Below are positions 25,625 to 34,464 of a stretch of 64,000 nt of DNA, in pieces. The number at the start of each line of letters is the position of its first letter. Position 1 is the stretch's first letter. A model generated the notes under the pieces. It ran no database searches, was not told where the DNA came from, and saw nothing but the letters and a program-made list of their open reading frames with translations. The position numbers and the translations under genes were made by a program. The DNA comes from Planktosalinus sp963977065 (GTDB lineage Bacteria; Bacteroidota; Bacteroidia; Flavobacteriales; Flavobacteriaceae): assembly GCA_963977065.1 (NCBI GenBank), contig CAXBNF010000009.1, positions 40,691 to 104,690 of the forward strand, in the 5' to 3' direction.

Positions 25625-26500
25625 ATGATTTCATTTGAACCCAAAGACCTATCTGTTGGAAGAATGCACGGTTATCTGCTGGGTGCTGTAACTCCCAGGC
25701 CCATTGCTTTTGCCAGTACCATTGATAAAAAAGGAAATATTAATTTATCCCCTTTTAGTTTTTTTAATGTGTTTAGTGCCAACCCGCCTATTTTGATATT
25801 TTCGCCGGCAAGGCGCGGGCGAGACAATACAACAAAACACACATATGAAAATGTGCTTGAAGTCAAAGAAGTGGTCATCAACATTGTCAATTATGATATG
25901 GTGCAACAAATGTCTCTATCCTCAACGGAATATCCCAAAGGCACTAATGAATTCATAAAATCAGGTTTGACTGCCGTTCCATCAGAAAAGGTGAAGCCTC
26001 CGCGTGTAGAAGAAAGCCCTGTACAGTTTGAATGTAAAGTGAACGAAGTTATCCAACTGGGAAAAGAAGGTGGGGCAGGAAATCTGGTCATCTGTGAAGT
26101 CCTTAAAATTCATATTGACGAATCCATACTTGACGAAAATCAAATCATTGACCAACACAAAATTGATACCGTTGCAAGAATGGGCGGAAACTGGTACAGC
26201 CGATCCAATATGGGTATGTTTGAAGTTCCAAAGCCGTTATCAACACTTGGTATTGGTATCGATAAAATCCCAAATGAAATTAAATCAAGTACCGTTTTAA
26301 CCGGAAACGATTTGGGGATGCTTGGTAATATTGAGGAATTGCCATCAGAAGAAGAATTAAAAGAATTTGTTTCTAAAAATATTAAAGTAAGAACCGTTTT
26401 AAGTTCTTCAGATACCATTGAAATTCATAAATTAGCACAATCATATTTACAACAAGGAGACATCCCTTCTGCCTGGAAGGTATTGCTCATAAAAATTTAA
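25625..26500 (+). CDS. Flavin reductase family (FMN-binding split-barrel) protein
   Basis: 291 residues. The N-terminal PRPIAFASTIDKKGNINLSPFSFF is typical of the flavin-reductase-like FMN-binding split barrel, which binds FMN and uses NAD(P)H. A C-terminal extension (about 205-291) is common in flavobacterial members and has no known role. It is followed after 3 bases by the DUF3127 gene. Confidence 0.9.
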   Translation: MISFEPKDLSVGRMHGYLLGAVTPRPIAFASTIDKKGNINLSPFSFFNVFSANPPILIFSPARRGRDNTTKHTYENVLEVKEVVINIVNYDMVQQMSLSSTEYPKGTNEFIKSGLTAVPSEKVKPPRVEESPVQFECKVNEVIQLGKEGGAGNLVICEVLKIHIDESILDENQIIDQHKIDTVARMGGNWYSRSNMGMFEVPKPLSTLGIGIDKIPNEIKSSTVLTGNDLGMLGNIEELPSEEELKEFVSKNIKVRTVLSSSDTIEIHKLAQSYLQQGDIPSAWKVLLIKI

Positions 26501-26503
26501 AAA

Positions 26504-26881
26504 ATGGAAGTACAAGGAAAAATTAAAATGATAGGTGAAACTCAAACCTTTGGCACCAATGGTTTCAGAAAAAGAGAAATTGTAGTAACCACAGAAGAAC
26601 AATATCCACAACACATTATGATTGAATTTGTTCAAGATAAAACTGATTTATTGAACAATTATGCCGTGGGACAGAATGTAAAAATAAGTATCAATTTAAG
26701 GGGGCGCGAGTGGGTAAATCCACAAGGAGAAACTAAATACTTTAACTCCATTCAAGGATGGCGCATTGAAAATGTTGCGCAAGAAAATCAGGCAACAGAC
26801 ATGCCGCCTATGCCGCCAGCAGATGCTTTTGAGCCCGTCAATGATTTGAATGAGGAAGACCACGACGATTTGCCTTTTTAA
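26504..26881 (+). CDS. DUF3127 OB-fold-like protein with SSB-type acidic C-terminal tip
   Basis: 125 residues. Residues 1-95 fit DUF3127, a small beta-barrel family found in Bacteroidota (MEVQGKIKMIGETQTFGTNG, then REIVVTTEEQYPQHIMIEF). A Pro/Met-rich linker leads to the very end NEEDHDDLPF. That tip is strikingly like the DDDIPF tip of single-stranded-DNA-binding protein, through which SSB recruits repair and replication proteins. The function is not established; binding to SSB partners is my inference. Confidence 0.85.
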   Translation: MEVQGKIKMIGETQTFGTNGFRKREIVVTTEEQYPQHIMIEFVQDKTDLLNNYAVGQNVKISINLRGREWVNPQGETKYFNSIQGWRIENVAQENQATDMPPMPPADAFEPVNDLNEEDHDDLPF

Positions 26882-26896
26882 AAATCACCCCTTTAC

Positions 26897-26923
26897 AAGC
26901 GCATTTATACTGCGCTTTTTTTT
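26897..26923 (+). terminator. Intrinsic terminator after the DUF3127 gene
   Basis: Stem AAGCGCA / TGCGCTT with 7-base loop followed by a T-run; the next ATG lies only 12 bases beyond it, so some read-through is likely. Confidence 0.8.
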
Positions 26924-26934
26924 GTATCAACAAA

Positions 26935-28308
26935 ATGGCATTTACCAAAACCCTAGAAAAAGTTTTTGAAAAATTTGTGCCCTCACCCTTTGTGATTGCC
27001 GTTTTTTTAACTTTTTTAACGATTATACTTGCCTTGTTATTTACTCAAAACACTTCCGGCGAAAGCCATACGATCTCTATTTTAAAGTTTTGGGAAAAAG
27101 GCATCTGGAACAACGATTTGTTGGTTTTTGGTTACCAAATGATGCTTATTCTGGTGTTGGGTCACATTCTGGTTTTAAGCAAACCCATGAGTGCTTTGAC
27201 AGACTATGTTACCGGTTTTGTTCACTCAACAGCAAGTGCCGTTGTACTTGTAAGTGTCACCACCATGCTGGTCGCTTTTTTCAACTGGGGTCTGGGGCTC
27301 ATTTTTGGAGCTATTATGGCTAGAAAAGTTGCCGAAGCATCCCTAAAAAGAGGGTTTGAAATCAACTATCCTCTTGTGGGGGCTGCCGGTTATGTGGGGT
27401 TAATGATTTGGCACGGTGGCATAAGTGGTTCTGCACCTTTAAAAGTTGCAGAAACCGGGCATTTACCGGCATTAATGGAAGGCATTGTTTCACAGGAAAC
27501 AGTCAATCAAATACCAAATTTAATCTCAACAGGTCAAACCGTTTTAAGTTGGTGGAACCTCATCATTTTTGCAGTATTACTTATTATCATTCCTTTGACA
27601 CTCTATTACCTTGCAAAAAAATCACCTACAAAAAAAATTGCACTACCTGTAAAAACTTCAAGCCCGGAATCTGAAGAAAGTTCTTCAACAAACAAAATTG
27701 AAAATTCAAAATTTGCGGGAATTGGCTTTGGAGTTCTTTTACTCGCCGCTTTTTTTATTCAGTATTTTGATGAGATGGTCGCTTTAATTATTACTCCAAA
27801 TATGCTCAATTTTTTTATGCTGGGTCTGGGAATTGTTTTGCATGGAAGCTTTAAAAGTTTTGGGAATGCTCTGGGTGAGGCGATTTCAGGGGCATCAGGT
27901 ATTCTGATTCAGTTTCCATTGTATTTTGGTATTATGGGTATTATGAAAGACACCGGTATGGTCACGATGATTAGCCAGGCATTTATCAGTATTTCAAATG
28001 AGGTTACACTTCCACTTTTTACATTTTTTAGTGCCGGCTTGGTCAATATATTTGTACCCAGCGGAGGTGGTCAATGGGCATTACAAGGTCCCATCATCAT
28101 TGATGCTGCTTTGAAACTGGGTGTCCCATTGCCAAAAATTATTATGGCGCTTTCTTATGGTGATCAAATCACAAATATGCTACAACCTTTCTGGGCGCTC
28201 CCCTTGCTTGCCATCACGAAATTGAAAGCCCGCGAAATTCTACCATATACAGTCATTTTAATGCTAGTGGGAAGTGGAGTCTTTCTTTTAGGTTTGTTGA
28301 TATTTTAA
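26935..28308 (+). CDS. Short-chain fatty acid transporter (AtoE family)
   Basis: 457 residues, about 12 membrane segments. Family features include the start TLEKVFEKFVPSPFVIAVFL, FNWGLGLIFGAIMARKVA, WHGGISGSAPL and PSGGGQWALQGP. AtoE-type permeases move short-chain fatty acids such as butyrate or acetoacetate across the inner membrane. It follows the DUF3127 terminator and precedes aat by 6 bases. Confidence 0.9.
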   Translation: MAFTKTLEKVFEKFVPSPFVIAVFLTFLTIILALLFTQNTSGESHTISILKFWEKGIWNNDLLVFGYQMMLILVLGHILVLSKPMSALTDYVTGFVHSTASAVVLVSVTTMLVAFFNWGLGLIFGAIMARKVAEASLKRGFEINYPLVGAAGYVGLMIWHGGISGSAPLKVAETGHLPALMEGIVSQETVNQIPNLISTGQTVLSWWNLIIFAVLLIIIPLTLYYLAKKSPTKKIALPVKTSSPESEESSSTNKIENSKFAGIGFGVLLLAAFFIQYFDEMVALIITPNMLNFFMLGLGIVLHGSFKSFGNALGEAISGASGILIQFPLYFGIMGIMKDTGMVTMISQAFISISNEVTLPLFTFFSAGLVNIFVPSGGGQWALQGPIIIDAALKLGVPLPKIIMALSYGDQITNMLQPFWALPLLAITKLKAREILPYTVILMLVGSGVFLLGLLIF

Positions 28309-28314
28309 GAAACT

Positions 28315-28965
28315 ATGATTTATCTCCAAGAAAATTCACCCTTTCCTCCCGTAAAACTTGCTGATGAAGACGGCTTGCTTGCATTGGGTGGGTCGCTTAC
28401 TTCAGAACGGCTAATGACAGCATACCGTTCAGGAATTTTCCCTTGGTTTAATGAAAATCAACCCGTTTTGTGGTGGAGTCCAGACCCAAGAATGGTACTT
28501 TACCCGGAAAACTTCAAGGCTTCAAAAAGTCTCATACAAAAAATAAACAACAATCATTTTTCGGTCACTTTTAATGTCGCTTTCGCGAAAGTGATTAAAG
28601 CATGTGCAGAAATAAAACGAAATAATGAAACCGGCACTTGGATTACCCCGGGGATGCAAGAGGCTTATAATGAACTCCACCATTTGGGGCATGCAGTCTC
28701 AGTTGAGGTATGGAAAGAGTCTGAATTAGTTGGCGGACTCTATGGTATTGATTTGCCCAAACAAAAAATATTCTGTGGTGAAAGTATGTTTCACAAAGAA
28801 ACAGATGCCTCCAAAATTGCATTTTATCACTTGGTAGAAAAATTAAAATTCAATAGTTATAAGCTTATAGATTGTCAGGTATATAATAAACACTTAGAAT
28901 CACTTGGCGCTCAAGAGATTAGCAGAGTTTTGTTTGTCTCAATTCTTACAAAAGAAGCACAATAA
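28315..28965 (+). CDS. aat: Leucyl/phenylalanyl-tRNA-protein transferase
   Basis: 216 residues. Diagnostic segments are FPPVKLADEDGLLALGG, WWSPDPRMVLYP, GGLYGIDLPKQKIFCGESMF and DCQVYNKHLESLGAQEI. The enzyme adds Leu or Phe to N-terminal Lys/Arg of proteins, marking them for ClpAP/ClpS degradation (N-end rule). Cytoplasmic, standard length for the family. Confidence 0.96.
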   Translation: MIYLQENSPFPPVKLADEDGLLALGGSLTSERLMTAYRSGIFPWFNENQPVLWWSPDPRMVLYPENFKASKSLIQKINNNHFSVTFNVAFAKVIKACAEIKRNNETGTWITPGMQEAYNELHHLGHAVSVEVWKESELVGGLYGIDLPKQKIFCGESMFHKETDASKIAFYHLVEKLKFNSYKLIDCQVYNKHLESLGAQEISRVLFVSILTKEAQ

Positions 28966-29040
28966 TATTCAGTTTATCGAAAACAATTGGTTTATATAAA
29001 TATTTTTTGCAAATTCACCACCCTTTTTTATCCCCGGCTT

Positions 29041-29397
29041 ATGAAAATATTTATAATAACCCCCATTATTTGTTTTTTCTATCTCTCATCTTTTTATGCA
29101 CAAGAAACTACGATTGCAAGCAGTCAAAAAGATCAGTATATTGATGTTGTAAAGGTCTATGAAAAAGTAGTTGAAGACGGTTATGAATCTGACCAAATCT
29201 TTGAAAAATTAGCCAACTCAAACTATGAAAGAGGCAATTACATTGAAGCCAAAAAGTGGTTTGAAAAATGGTTCAGTAAAGATAAAAACCCAAAAACCAT
29301 CGCTTACTTAAACTATTCTAAAACTCTGGAAGCTTTAAACGAGCCTGAACAGGCAAAGCACTATTTAAAACTTTACAATAAGAAGTCCAAAATATAA
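29041..29397 (+). CDS. Exported small TPR protein
   Basis: About 118 residues. The ATG at 29041 starts a clear signal peptide (to FYAQ); the longer frame from 28987 does not. The mature part is about two TPR helices pairs (DVVKVYEKVVEDGYESDQIF, NYERGNYIEAKKWFEKWF). It resembles the N-terminal TPR part of flavobacterial PorE-like OmpA-family proteins, but no OmpA domain follows. Either a stand-alone adaptor or a remnant. It ends at the base before the convergent tag stop. Confidence 0.75.
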   Translation: MKIFIITPIICFFYLSSFYAQETTIASSQKDQYIDVVKVYEKVVEDGYESDQIFEKLANSNYERGNYIEAKKWFEKWFSKDKNPKTIAYLNYSKTLEALNEPEQAKHYLKLYNKKSKI

Positions 29398-29967
29398 CTA
29401 GACCTTCTCATACCTAAAACAATCCACCAGATGGTCGTTAACCATTCCAGTTGCTTGCATATGAGCATACACCACAGTGCTTCCCATAAATTTGAAACCC
29501 CGTTTTTTTAGGTCTTTGCTTAATTGATTAGATAAAGCCGTAGTTGACGGTGCATCACTCATACTTTTAAGAGTATTTTTGATGGGCTTTCCACCCACAA
29601 AACCCCAGATATAATTACTGAAACTTCCAAACTGCTTTTGTACTTCTATAAAAGCTTGTGCATTAGTCACTGCCGCTCTCACTTTCAGTTTATTTCGAAT
29701 AATCCCCTCATTTTGAAGAAGTTCCTGGATTTTACTTTCGGGATACTTCGCGATTTTTTTATAGTCAAAATCGTCAAACGCCTTGCGGAAATTTTCGCGC
29801 TTACGCAAAATAGTAATCCAACTCAAACCCGCCTGAAAACTTTCCAAAATTAAAAACTCAAACAATATTTTATCATCATAAACCGGGACGCCCCACTCCG
29901 TGTCATGGTATTTTACATAAAGTGGGTCAGATCCACACCAGGGGCAGCGTTTTGTGATTTTAGTCAT
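29398..29967 (-). CDS. tag: DNA-3-methyladenine glycosylase I
   Basis: 189 residues. The N-terminal RCPWCGSDPLYVKYHDTEWG holds the Cys and His of the Tag zinc snap, completed by His and Cys near the C-terminus (HMQATGMVNDHLVDCF). The catalytic region ESFQAGLSWITILRKRENFRKAF is conserved. It removes 3-methyladenine from alkylated DNA in the first step of base-excision repair. Confidence 0.96.
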   Translation of the reverse strand: MTKITKRCPWCGSDPLYVKYHDTEWGVPVYDDKILFEFLILESFQAGLSWITILRKRENFRKAFDDFDYKKIAKYPESKIQELLQNEGIIRNKLKVRAAVTNAQAFIEVQKQFGSFSNYIWGFVGGKPIKNTLKSMSDAPSTTALSNQLSKDLKKRGFKFMGSTVVYAHMQATGMVNDHLVDCFRYEKV

Positions 29968-29989
29968 ATTCTCAATATTTTAAAAAAAG

Positions 29990-29997
29990 TAACTTTG
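29990..29997 (+). promoter_or_regulatory. Putative -7 box of the thioredoxin-like gene
   Basis: TAACTTTG matches TAnnTTTG, about 80 bases before the ATG. No clear -33 element. Confidence 0.4.
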
Positions 29998-30077
29998 GCG
30001 ATTCAAACGAAGATAAATCAAGAAAGGTGGTTGTGAAAGTTTTCTAGATACTTTTCGACCTATACTATTAAAAACTT

Positions 30078-30698
30078 ATGGAAACAGAACTCATTTCAAA
30101 TAAACAGCAGCAGATAGAAAATGTGCTCAATTCAGCAATCAATTACAAGGTCTATTCTGAGCAAATGACTCATTTTTTTGAAAGTAAAAGCACCTCGGGA
30201 GCTGATCAGTCTGAGGGGCTAATTGAATATACCGCTCTTAATTATCAACGAATGAAACGCCTTGATAAAACAATAAAAGTAGATGATACTCAAATCAAGG
30301 AATTTCAAAAACTAAATAAAGAAATCAACTGGCTTATCATCACAGAAGCTTGGTGTGGAGATGCCGCACAGGTAATCCCTGTTTTAAATAAAATGGCTGA
30401 AGCTACTAAAACTATTAAAATCAAATTAGCTTACCGCGATCAGCATCCCCAACTAATGGACATGTTTTTGACAAATGGTGCCCGTTCCATCCCAAAACTC
30501 ATCGCACTTGATAGGAACCACAACATTTTATACACCTGGGGGCCCAGACCCGCTGAGGCAACAAAAATGGTCAATGATTTCAAAATCAAAAACGGAGATC
30601 TTACTCCTCAATTTAAACAAGATTTACAAATTTGGTATAATAAGAACAAAGGTCAGGGAGTCATTCATGACCAGCTGCTGTTGCTCAATAAGCAATAA
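30078..30698 (+). CDS. Thioredoxin-like protein with a single active-site cysteine
   Basis: 206 residues, cytoplasmic. The thioredoxin fold spans about 85-190, with ITEAWCGDAAQVIP in the active-site position and cis-proline region GARSIPKLIAL. The usual CxxC is reduced to one Cys (WCGDA), as in the Thioredoxin_9-type family, so disulfide reduction in the classical sense is unlikely. The N-terminal 80 residues are helical and family-specific. Function unknown. Confidence 0.85.
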   Translation: METELISNKQQQIENVLNSAINYKVYSEQMTHFFESKSTSGADQSEGLIEYTALNYQRMKRLDKTIKVDDTQIKEFQKLNKEINWLIITEAWCGDAAQVIPVLNKMAEATKTIKIKLAYRDQHPQLMDMFLTNGARSIPKLIALDRNHNILYTWGPRPAEATKMVNDFKIKNGDLTPQFKQDLQIWYNKNKGQGVIHDQLLLLNKQ

Positions 30699-30719
30699 GA
30701 ATAATGGCATCGTCTACTT

Positions 30720-31433
30720 TTAAGAAGGATTTGAAGGCTTCAATTGGTTTTCAAATTCATTCAAACTCATTGCATCTCTGACTGAAAATTCGCCAATCTT
30801 AGTTCGCCTTAAGGCGGAAAGATGTGCGCCATTTTCCAATGCTTTTCCAAAATCATGTGCCAATGACCTGATGTAGGTTCCTTTGCTGCATTGTACTCTA
30901 AAATCTACTTCCGGCAAAGCAATGCGAGTAATTTCAAATGCTGAAATTTGAACTGTTCTAAAGGCAACTTCAACATCTTCGCCACTTCGGGCGAATTCAT
31001 AAAGTCGTTTTCCATCTTTTTTTAAAGCCGAAAAAACGGGTGGTTGTTGCTGGATTTCACCAATAAATTGGTGGGTTGCTGCTATTATTTTTTCTTCGGT
31101 AAGGTTTGAAATGTAAAAGGTTTGATCAATTTCGGTTTCCAGGTCAAAACTGGGTGTAGTAGCCCCTAGGGTAAAAGTGCCGGTATATTCTTTTTCCTGA
31201 CCTTGATAAGTGTCAATTTGTTTGGTAAACTTCCCTGTACAAATAATTAAAAGTCCAGTCGCCAAAGGGTCTAATGTCCCGGCGTGACCTACTTTTATTT
31301 TCTTCAAGTTATATTGTTTTCTGATGAGCCATCTTACTTTATTGACCACTTGAAATGAGGTCCAGTTGAGTGGCTTATCAAATAAGAGGATTTGGCCTTC
31401 TTGGAAGGATGCTGCTGTTGTGATTTTGCTCAT
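30720..31433 (-). CDS. truB: tRNA pseudouridine(55) synthase
   Basis: 237 residues. The catalytic motif VGHAGTLDPLATGLL with its Asp, the FDKPLNWTSF start and the CSKGTYIRSLAHDFG region are typical of TruB, which makes pseudouridine 55 in the T-loop of tRNAs. Slightly short compared with E. coli TruB because it lacks the C-terminal PUA domain, as is usual in this phylum. Confidence 0.96.
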   Translation of the reverse strand: MSKITTAASFQEGQILLFDKPLNWTSFQVVNKVRWLIRKQYNLKKIKVGHAGTLDPLATGLLIICTGKFTKQIDTYQGQEKEYTGTFTLGATTPSFDLETEIDQTFYISNLTEEKIIAATHQFIGEIQQQPPVFSALKKDGKRLYEFARSGEDVEVAFRTVQISAFEITRIALPEVDFRVQCSKGTYIRSLAHDFGKALENGAHLSALRRTKIGEFSVRDAMSLNEFENQLKPSNPS

Positions 31434-31629
31434 TTGTCAAAAGTAGTTATTCTTTGAAAAAGTTGTATGTTTATGATAATTTTTTAGAATTAAAACTCAT
31501 CTTATTGCTTTCCAATGCATAGTAGTTTCTAATTCAAACCTGTAGAAAATCAACTTTTATTTATTTAAATTTAATCACTTAAAAAAGAAATAAACAAAGT
31601 GCATTTTTAATAATTTTAAAAATAAAAAC

Positions 31630-31887
31630 ATGGCAACTAAAAAAATAGAGGAGCAAACTACTGAAGAACTATTAAAGGCCAAAAAAACACATAAAACCGT
31701 GATTTATATTCTTGCTACGCTATTACTAATTTATGTCTGTTTTGTTATATACAGCCTGGTTTTTAATGTTTGGAGGTATGGGGTAGAGTCAATCATCGTC
31801 CCTTTAATGGTGTTTGCAGGTGGCATGCCGGCCCTCATTCAAATCAAAGCAATTAATAAAGAACTCAAAAAAAGAGAATCACAATGA
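31630..31887 (+). CDS. Small two-helix membrane protein
   Basis: 85 residues: a charged N-terminus (ATKKIEEQTTEELLKAKK), two membrane segments (about 23-45 and 52-70) and a basic C-terminus. I do not recognise a named family. Its stop overlaps the start of the methyltransferase gene by 4 bases (ATGA). Confidence 0.7.
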   Translation: MATKKIEEQTTEELLKAKKTHKTVIYILATLLLIYVCFVIYSLVFNVWRYGVESIIVPLMVFAGGMPALIQIKAINKELKKRESQ

Positions 31888-32684
31888 AGAAAGGAACACT
31901 TTCAAATACTTTAAGAAAATTAAGACTACTGTATTTTGCAGACAGTGTGAGTTTCTACATCAGAAAAATAAAAACCCGAAAAGAAAATAAAGAGTTTTTA
32001 TCAAAAAATCCAGAGGTGAAACTCCCCCCAGATTATTTAATGTATGAATCTTTTCAGATCAATTATCGAAAATACTTTAAGGATGGTGCTAAGGTAGCAA
32101 GTGAAATCGCTGAACGTTTCAAAAAACATACTGAACTAAAGGATAAAAAGATTTTAGACTGGGGTTGTGGCCCGGGAAGAATTATTAGACATTTGCCGGA
32201 AGTCATTAATAATGGTTGTCAATTTTATGGTACAGATTATAACAAAAAATCTATAGAGTGGTGCTCAGAAAATCTGAAAGGCATCCAATTTAATCACAAT
32301 AAACTTGAAGCAAACCTTCCCTATGAGGACAACTTTTTTGATATTATTTATGGGCTGTCCATCTTCACTCATTTATCAGAAAAAATGCATTTTGACTGGT
32401 TTAATGAACTCAAAAGAATTCTTAAACCCGGAGGAATTATGTATATAACAACTCAGGGTAAACATTTTAAAGTTAAATTATCTCAAGATGAGATAGTTAA
32501 ATTCAATAATAATGAGCTTGTTGTAAGGGGAAATGTTCTTGAAGGACACCGCACTTACTCTGCCTTTCACCCAGAAGATTTCATGAAAAAACTATTTAAG
32601 GAGGTTGAAATCCTGGAGCATATTGTAACTCCAGTAAAAAGCAAATCCTGGTTGCCTCAAGACATTTGGATTGTTAAAAAATAG
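31884..32684 (+). CDS. Class I SAM-dependent methyltransferase
   Basis: 266 residues. The SAM-binding motif I ILDWGCGPGRIIRHLP begins near residue 91, with the acidic post-I Asp in YGTDYNKKSI and a motif IV-like FDIIYGLSIFTHL. A helical N-terminal part precedes the Rossmann fold. Substrate not predictable. It is coupled to the small membrane protein gene. Confidence 0.85.
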   Translation: MKKGTLSNTLRKLRLLYFADSVSFYIRKIKTRKENKEFLSKNPEVKLPPDYLMYESFQINYRKYFKDGAKVASEIAERFKKHTELKDKKILDWGCGPGRIIRHLPEVINNGCQFYGTDYNKKSIEWCSENLKGIQFNHNKLEANLPYEDNFFDIIYGLSIFTHLSEKMHFDWFNELKRILKPGGIMYITTQGKHFKVKLSQDEIVKFNNNELVVRGNVLEGHRTYSAFHPEDFMKKLFKEVEILEHIVTPVKSKSWLPQDIWIVKK

Positions 32685-32687
32685 TCA

Positions 32688-34421
32688 CTATTTCTTCCAT
32701 TCAACCAAACCCCCTTTAGCAGAATCTACTTTGATACTGTAGTTTCCTCCACCGGAGACAATCCATCTTACTTTGACGGTGCCCATCCCGGGGATATTGG
32801 CAACCTCCATTTTTTGGGGATTGTGCACTTGCTCTTTTACGATATTAAAATCGGCATTTTCAACTACCATACCGGCAATAACTTTCGCACCGCTTATCGT
32901 CACATAATCAGGTCGTTCAATTTTGAATTTCAAATCCTGACTGCTGTGGGTGGGCATCAAGCGTTCGTTGTAAATTGTCGCTGTAATTTCGCGCAAGCCA
33001 TTTCCAATCGTTTTTTCTTCAACCTCTAAAACGCTTAGCTTTGGTGTATGATATCCGTGGTAGATGGTAAATGCCATATTTCTGTGAGCATCTTGCTCCA
33101 GAAGAAATCCAGGGTGTGCCCTACTAAAATTCTTTTTAAAACCTCCCACTTCAATGGTTCCAAATTGGGGATGGCTGTATTCTGCCCAATCCACAAAAGC
33201 GTCGCCAAAAGTGAGGTATTTATCTACTTTCAATTCCTCTTCTTGATTGGCCCGGCCTTCATTTTTATGGAAATAAAGATAAGACACCATTAACTCATTG
33301 GTGTAAGTATAAATACCTCTACCGCCATAAAACCAATCTAGCTCTCCGCCAAATACTGAATATAAATCTTTATAAACTACCAAATACCGGTAACCGGGTA
33401 TCATTTCTTCACCCTTTTTGGCGATAGCATCGTAGATTCTAATATCATCACGATTGTAAGTATCAAGATCTTCTTCTGCACCGGGGCCTCTTAAAATCAT
33501 ACCGCCATAGTTGTGATAACTTTGTGCTCCGGCAATGTTAGGATGTTTCATTACAAAATCTGCTACAGCTCTGGTTTCAGGCAGGCTAAACGGGTATTTA
33601 TAAGCACCTCTTTGCACATAATCAGGTTGCCATTTCCATCCCCAATCACGGTTGGGGTCATAATAACCAATTCCGTCTTCATTAACACGACCATCACCGT
33701 CGCGATCTATTCCTTCAAATCCAAGCATTTCATAGTCACCTTGTTGCTCGGGCTCTACTCTAATTAGCCTGCGAGGGTCTTGCGGGTCTTTGATAAACTG
33801 TCCGGTGGGTGATTTTCTAATCATCATCGTGATATGGTTGTCGCCATTCAAATCGTCAAACATATCTTCACCGGCTTCGCCATCTCCATCATTATCTAGT
33901 ACAATCATTCCTGATCGTGGAGAATGGGGTGTGTTGGGTTCTTTCATGTAATTTTCACGGGCATCAGGGTTGATGGTGGGAGCAATATAGAATGTTTTAT
34001 CTTTAAGCAGTTCATTTATGAAATCAAGCTCATCAAACATTTCGGTAAGATACCAGGCAGTATAAAGTGAAAATTCAGTCCCCTGAATTTCGTTTGAATG
34101 AATATTTCCATCAATATACATGGCGGGTTTTCTATCTGGGTCACCGGTTTTAAAATCTGAAATGGTTAACAACCAGATATCTCTGCCTTGATAAGATTTT
34201 CCAATACTTTCAAGTCGTGCCAAATTGGGGTATGCTTTTACTATTTTTTGCATAATATCAACAACACCATCATAGGTATAATAGCGATTCCAACTAACTT
34301 CTACTTTGGGCTCATGTGGAGTGCCAATGGCTCTAAAGAATTTTTCTTGTGCTGTGATTTCAACAATTGATAGTAGCGCTAAAGCGAAACAAAATAAAGG
34401 GGTATATAATCTACTTTTCAT
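32688..34421 (-). CDS. M14 family zinc carboxypeptidase with EF-hand-like loops
   Basis: 577 residues with a signal peptide (to ITAQ). Zinc ligands HxxE (GNIHSNEIQG) and a later His (SYHNYGG), the substrate-binding Arg (NPDAREN) and a catalytic Glu (YTNELMVS) are all visible. Between them is an insertion with calcium-binding-like loops (DNDGDGEAGED and DRDGDGRVNED). A C-terminal beta domain follows. It is a secreted or periplasmic carboxypeptidase. Encoded downstream of a paralogue that has lost the metal ligands; the 43-base gap suggests one operon. Confidence 0.92.
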   Translation of the reverse strand: MKSRLYTPLFCFALALLSIVEITAQEKFFRAIGTPHEPKVEVSWNRYYTYDGVVDIMQKIVKAYPNLARLESIGKSYQGRDIWLLTISDFKTGDPDRKPAMYIDGNIHSNEIQGTEFSLYTAWYLTEMFDELDFINELLKDKTFYIAPTINPDARENYMKEPNTPHSPRSGMIVLDNDGDGEAGEDMFDDLNGDNHITMMIRKSPTGQFIKDPQDPRRLIRVEPEQQGDYEMLGFEGIDRDGDGRVNEDGIGYYDPNRDWGWKWQPDYVQRGAYKYPFSLPETRAVADFVMKHPNIAGAQSYHNYGGMILRGPGAEEDLDTYNRDDIRIYDAIAKKGEEMIPGYRYLVVYKDLYSVFGGELDWFYGGRGIYTYTNELMVSYLYFHKNEGRANQEEELKVDKYLTFGDAFVDWAEYSHPQFGTIEVGGFKKNFSRAHPGFLLEQDAHRNMAFTIYHGYHTPKLSVLEVEEKTIGNGLREITATIYNERLMPTHSSQDLKFKIERPDYVTISGAKVIAGMVVENADFNIVKEQVHNPQKMEVANIPGMGTVKVRWIVSGGGNYSIKVDSAKGGLVEWKK

Positions 34422-34464
34422 CTATACTAATAGTTTAAGTGCCATTGTTTTGGCCTTGATTTTC

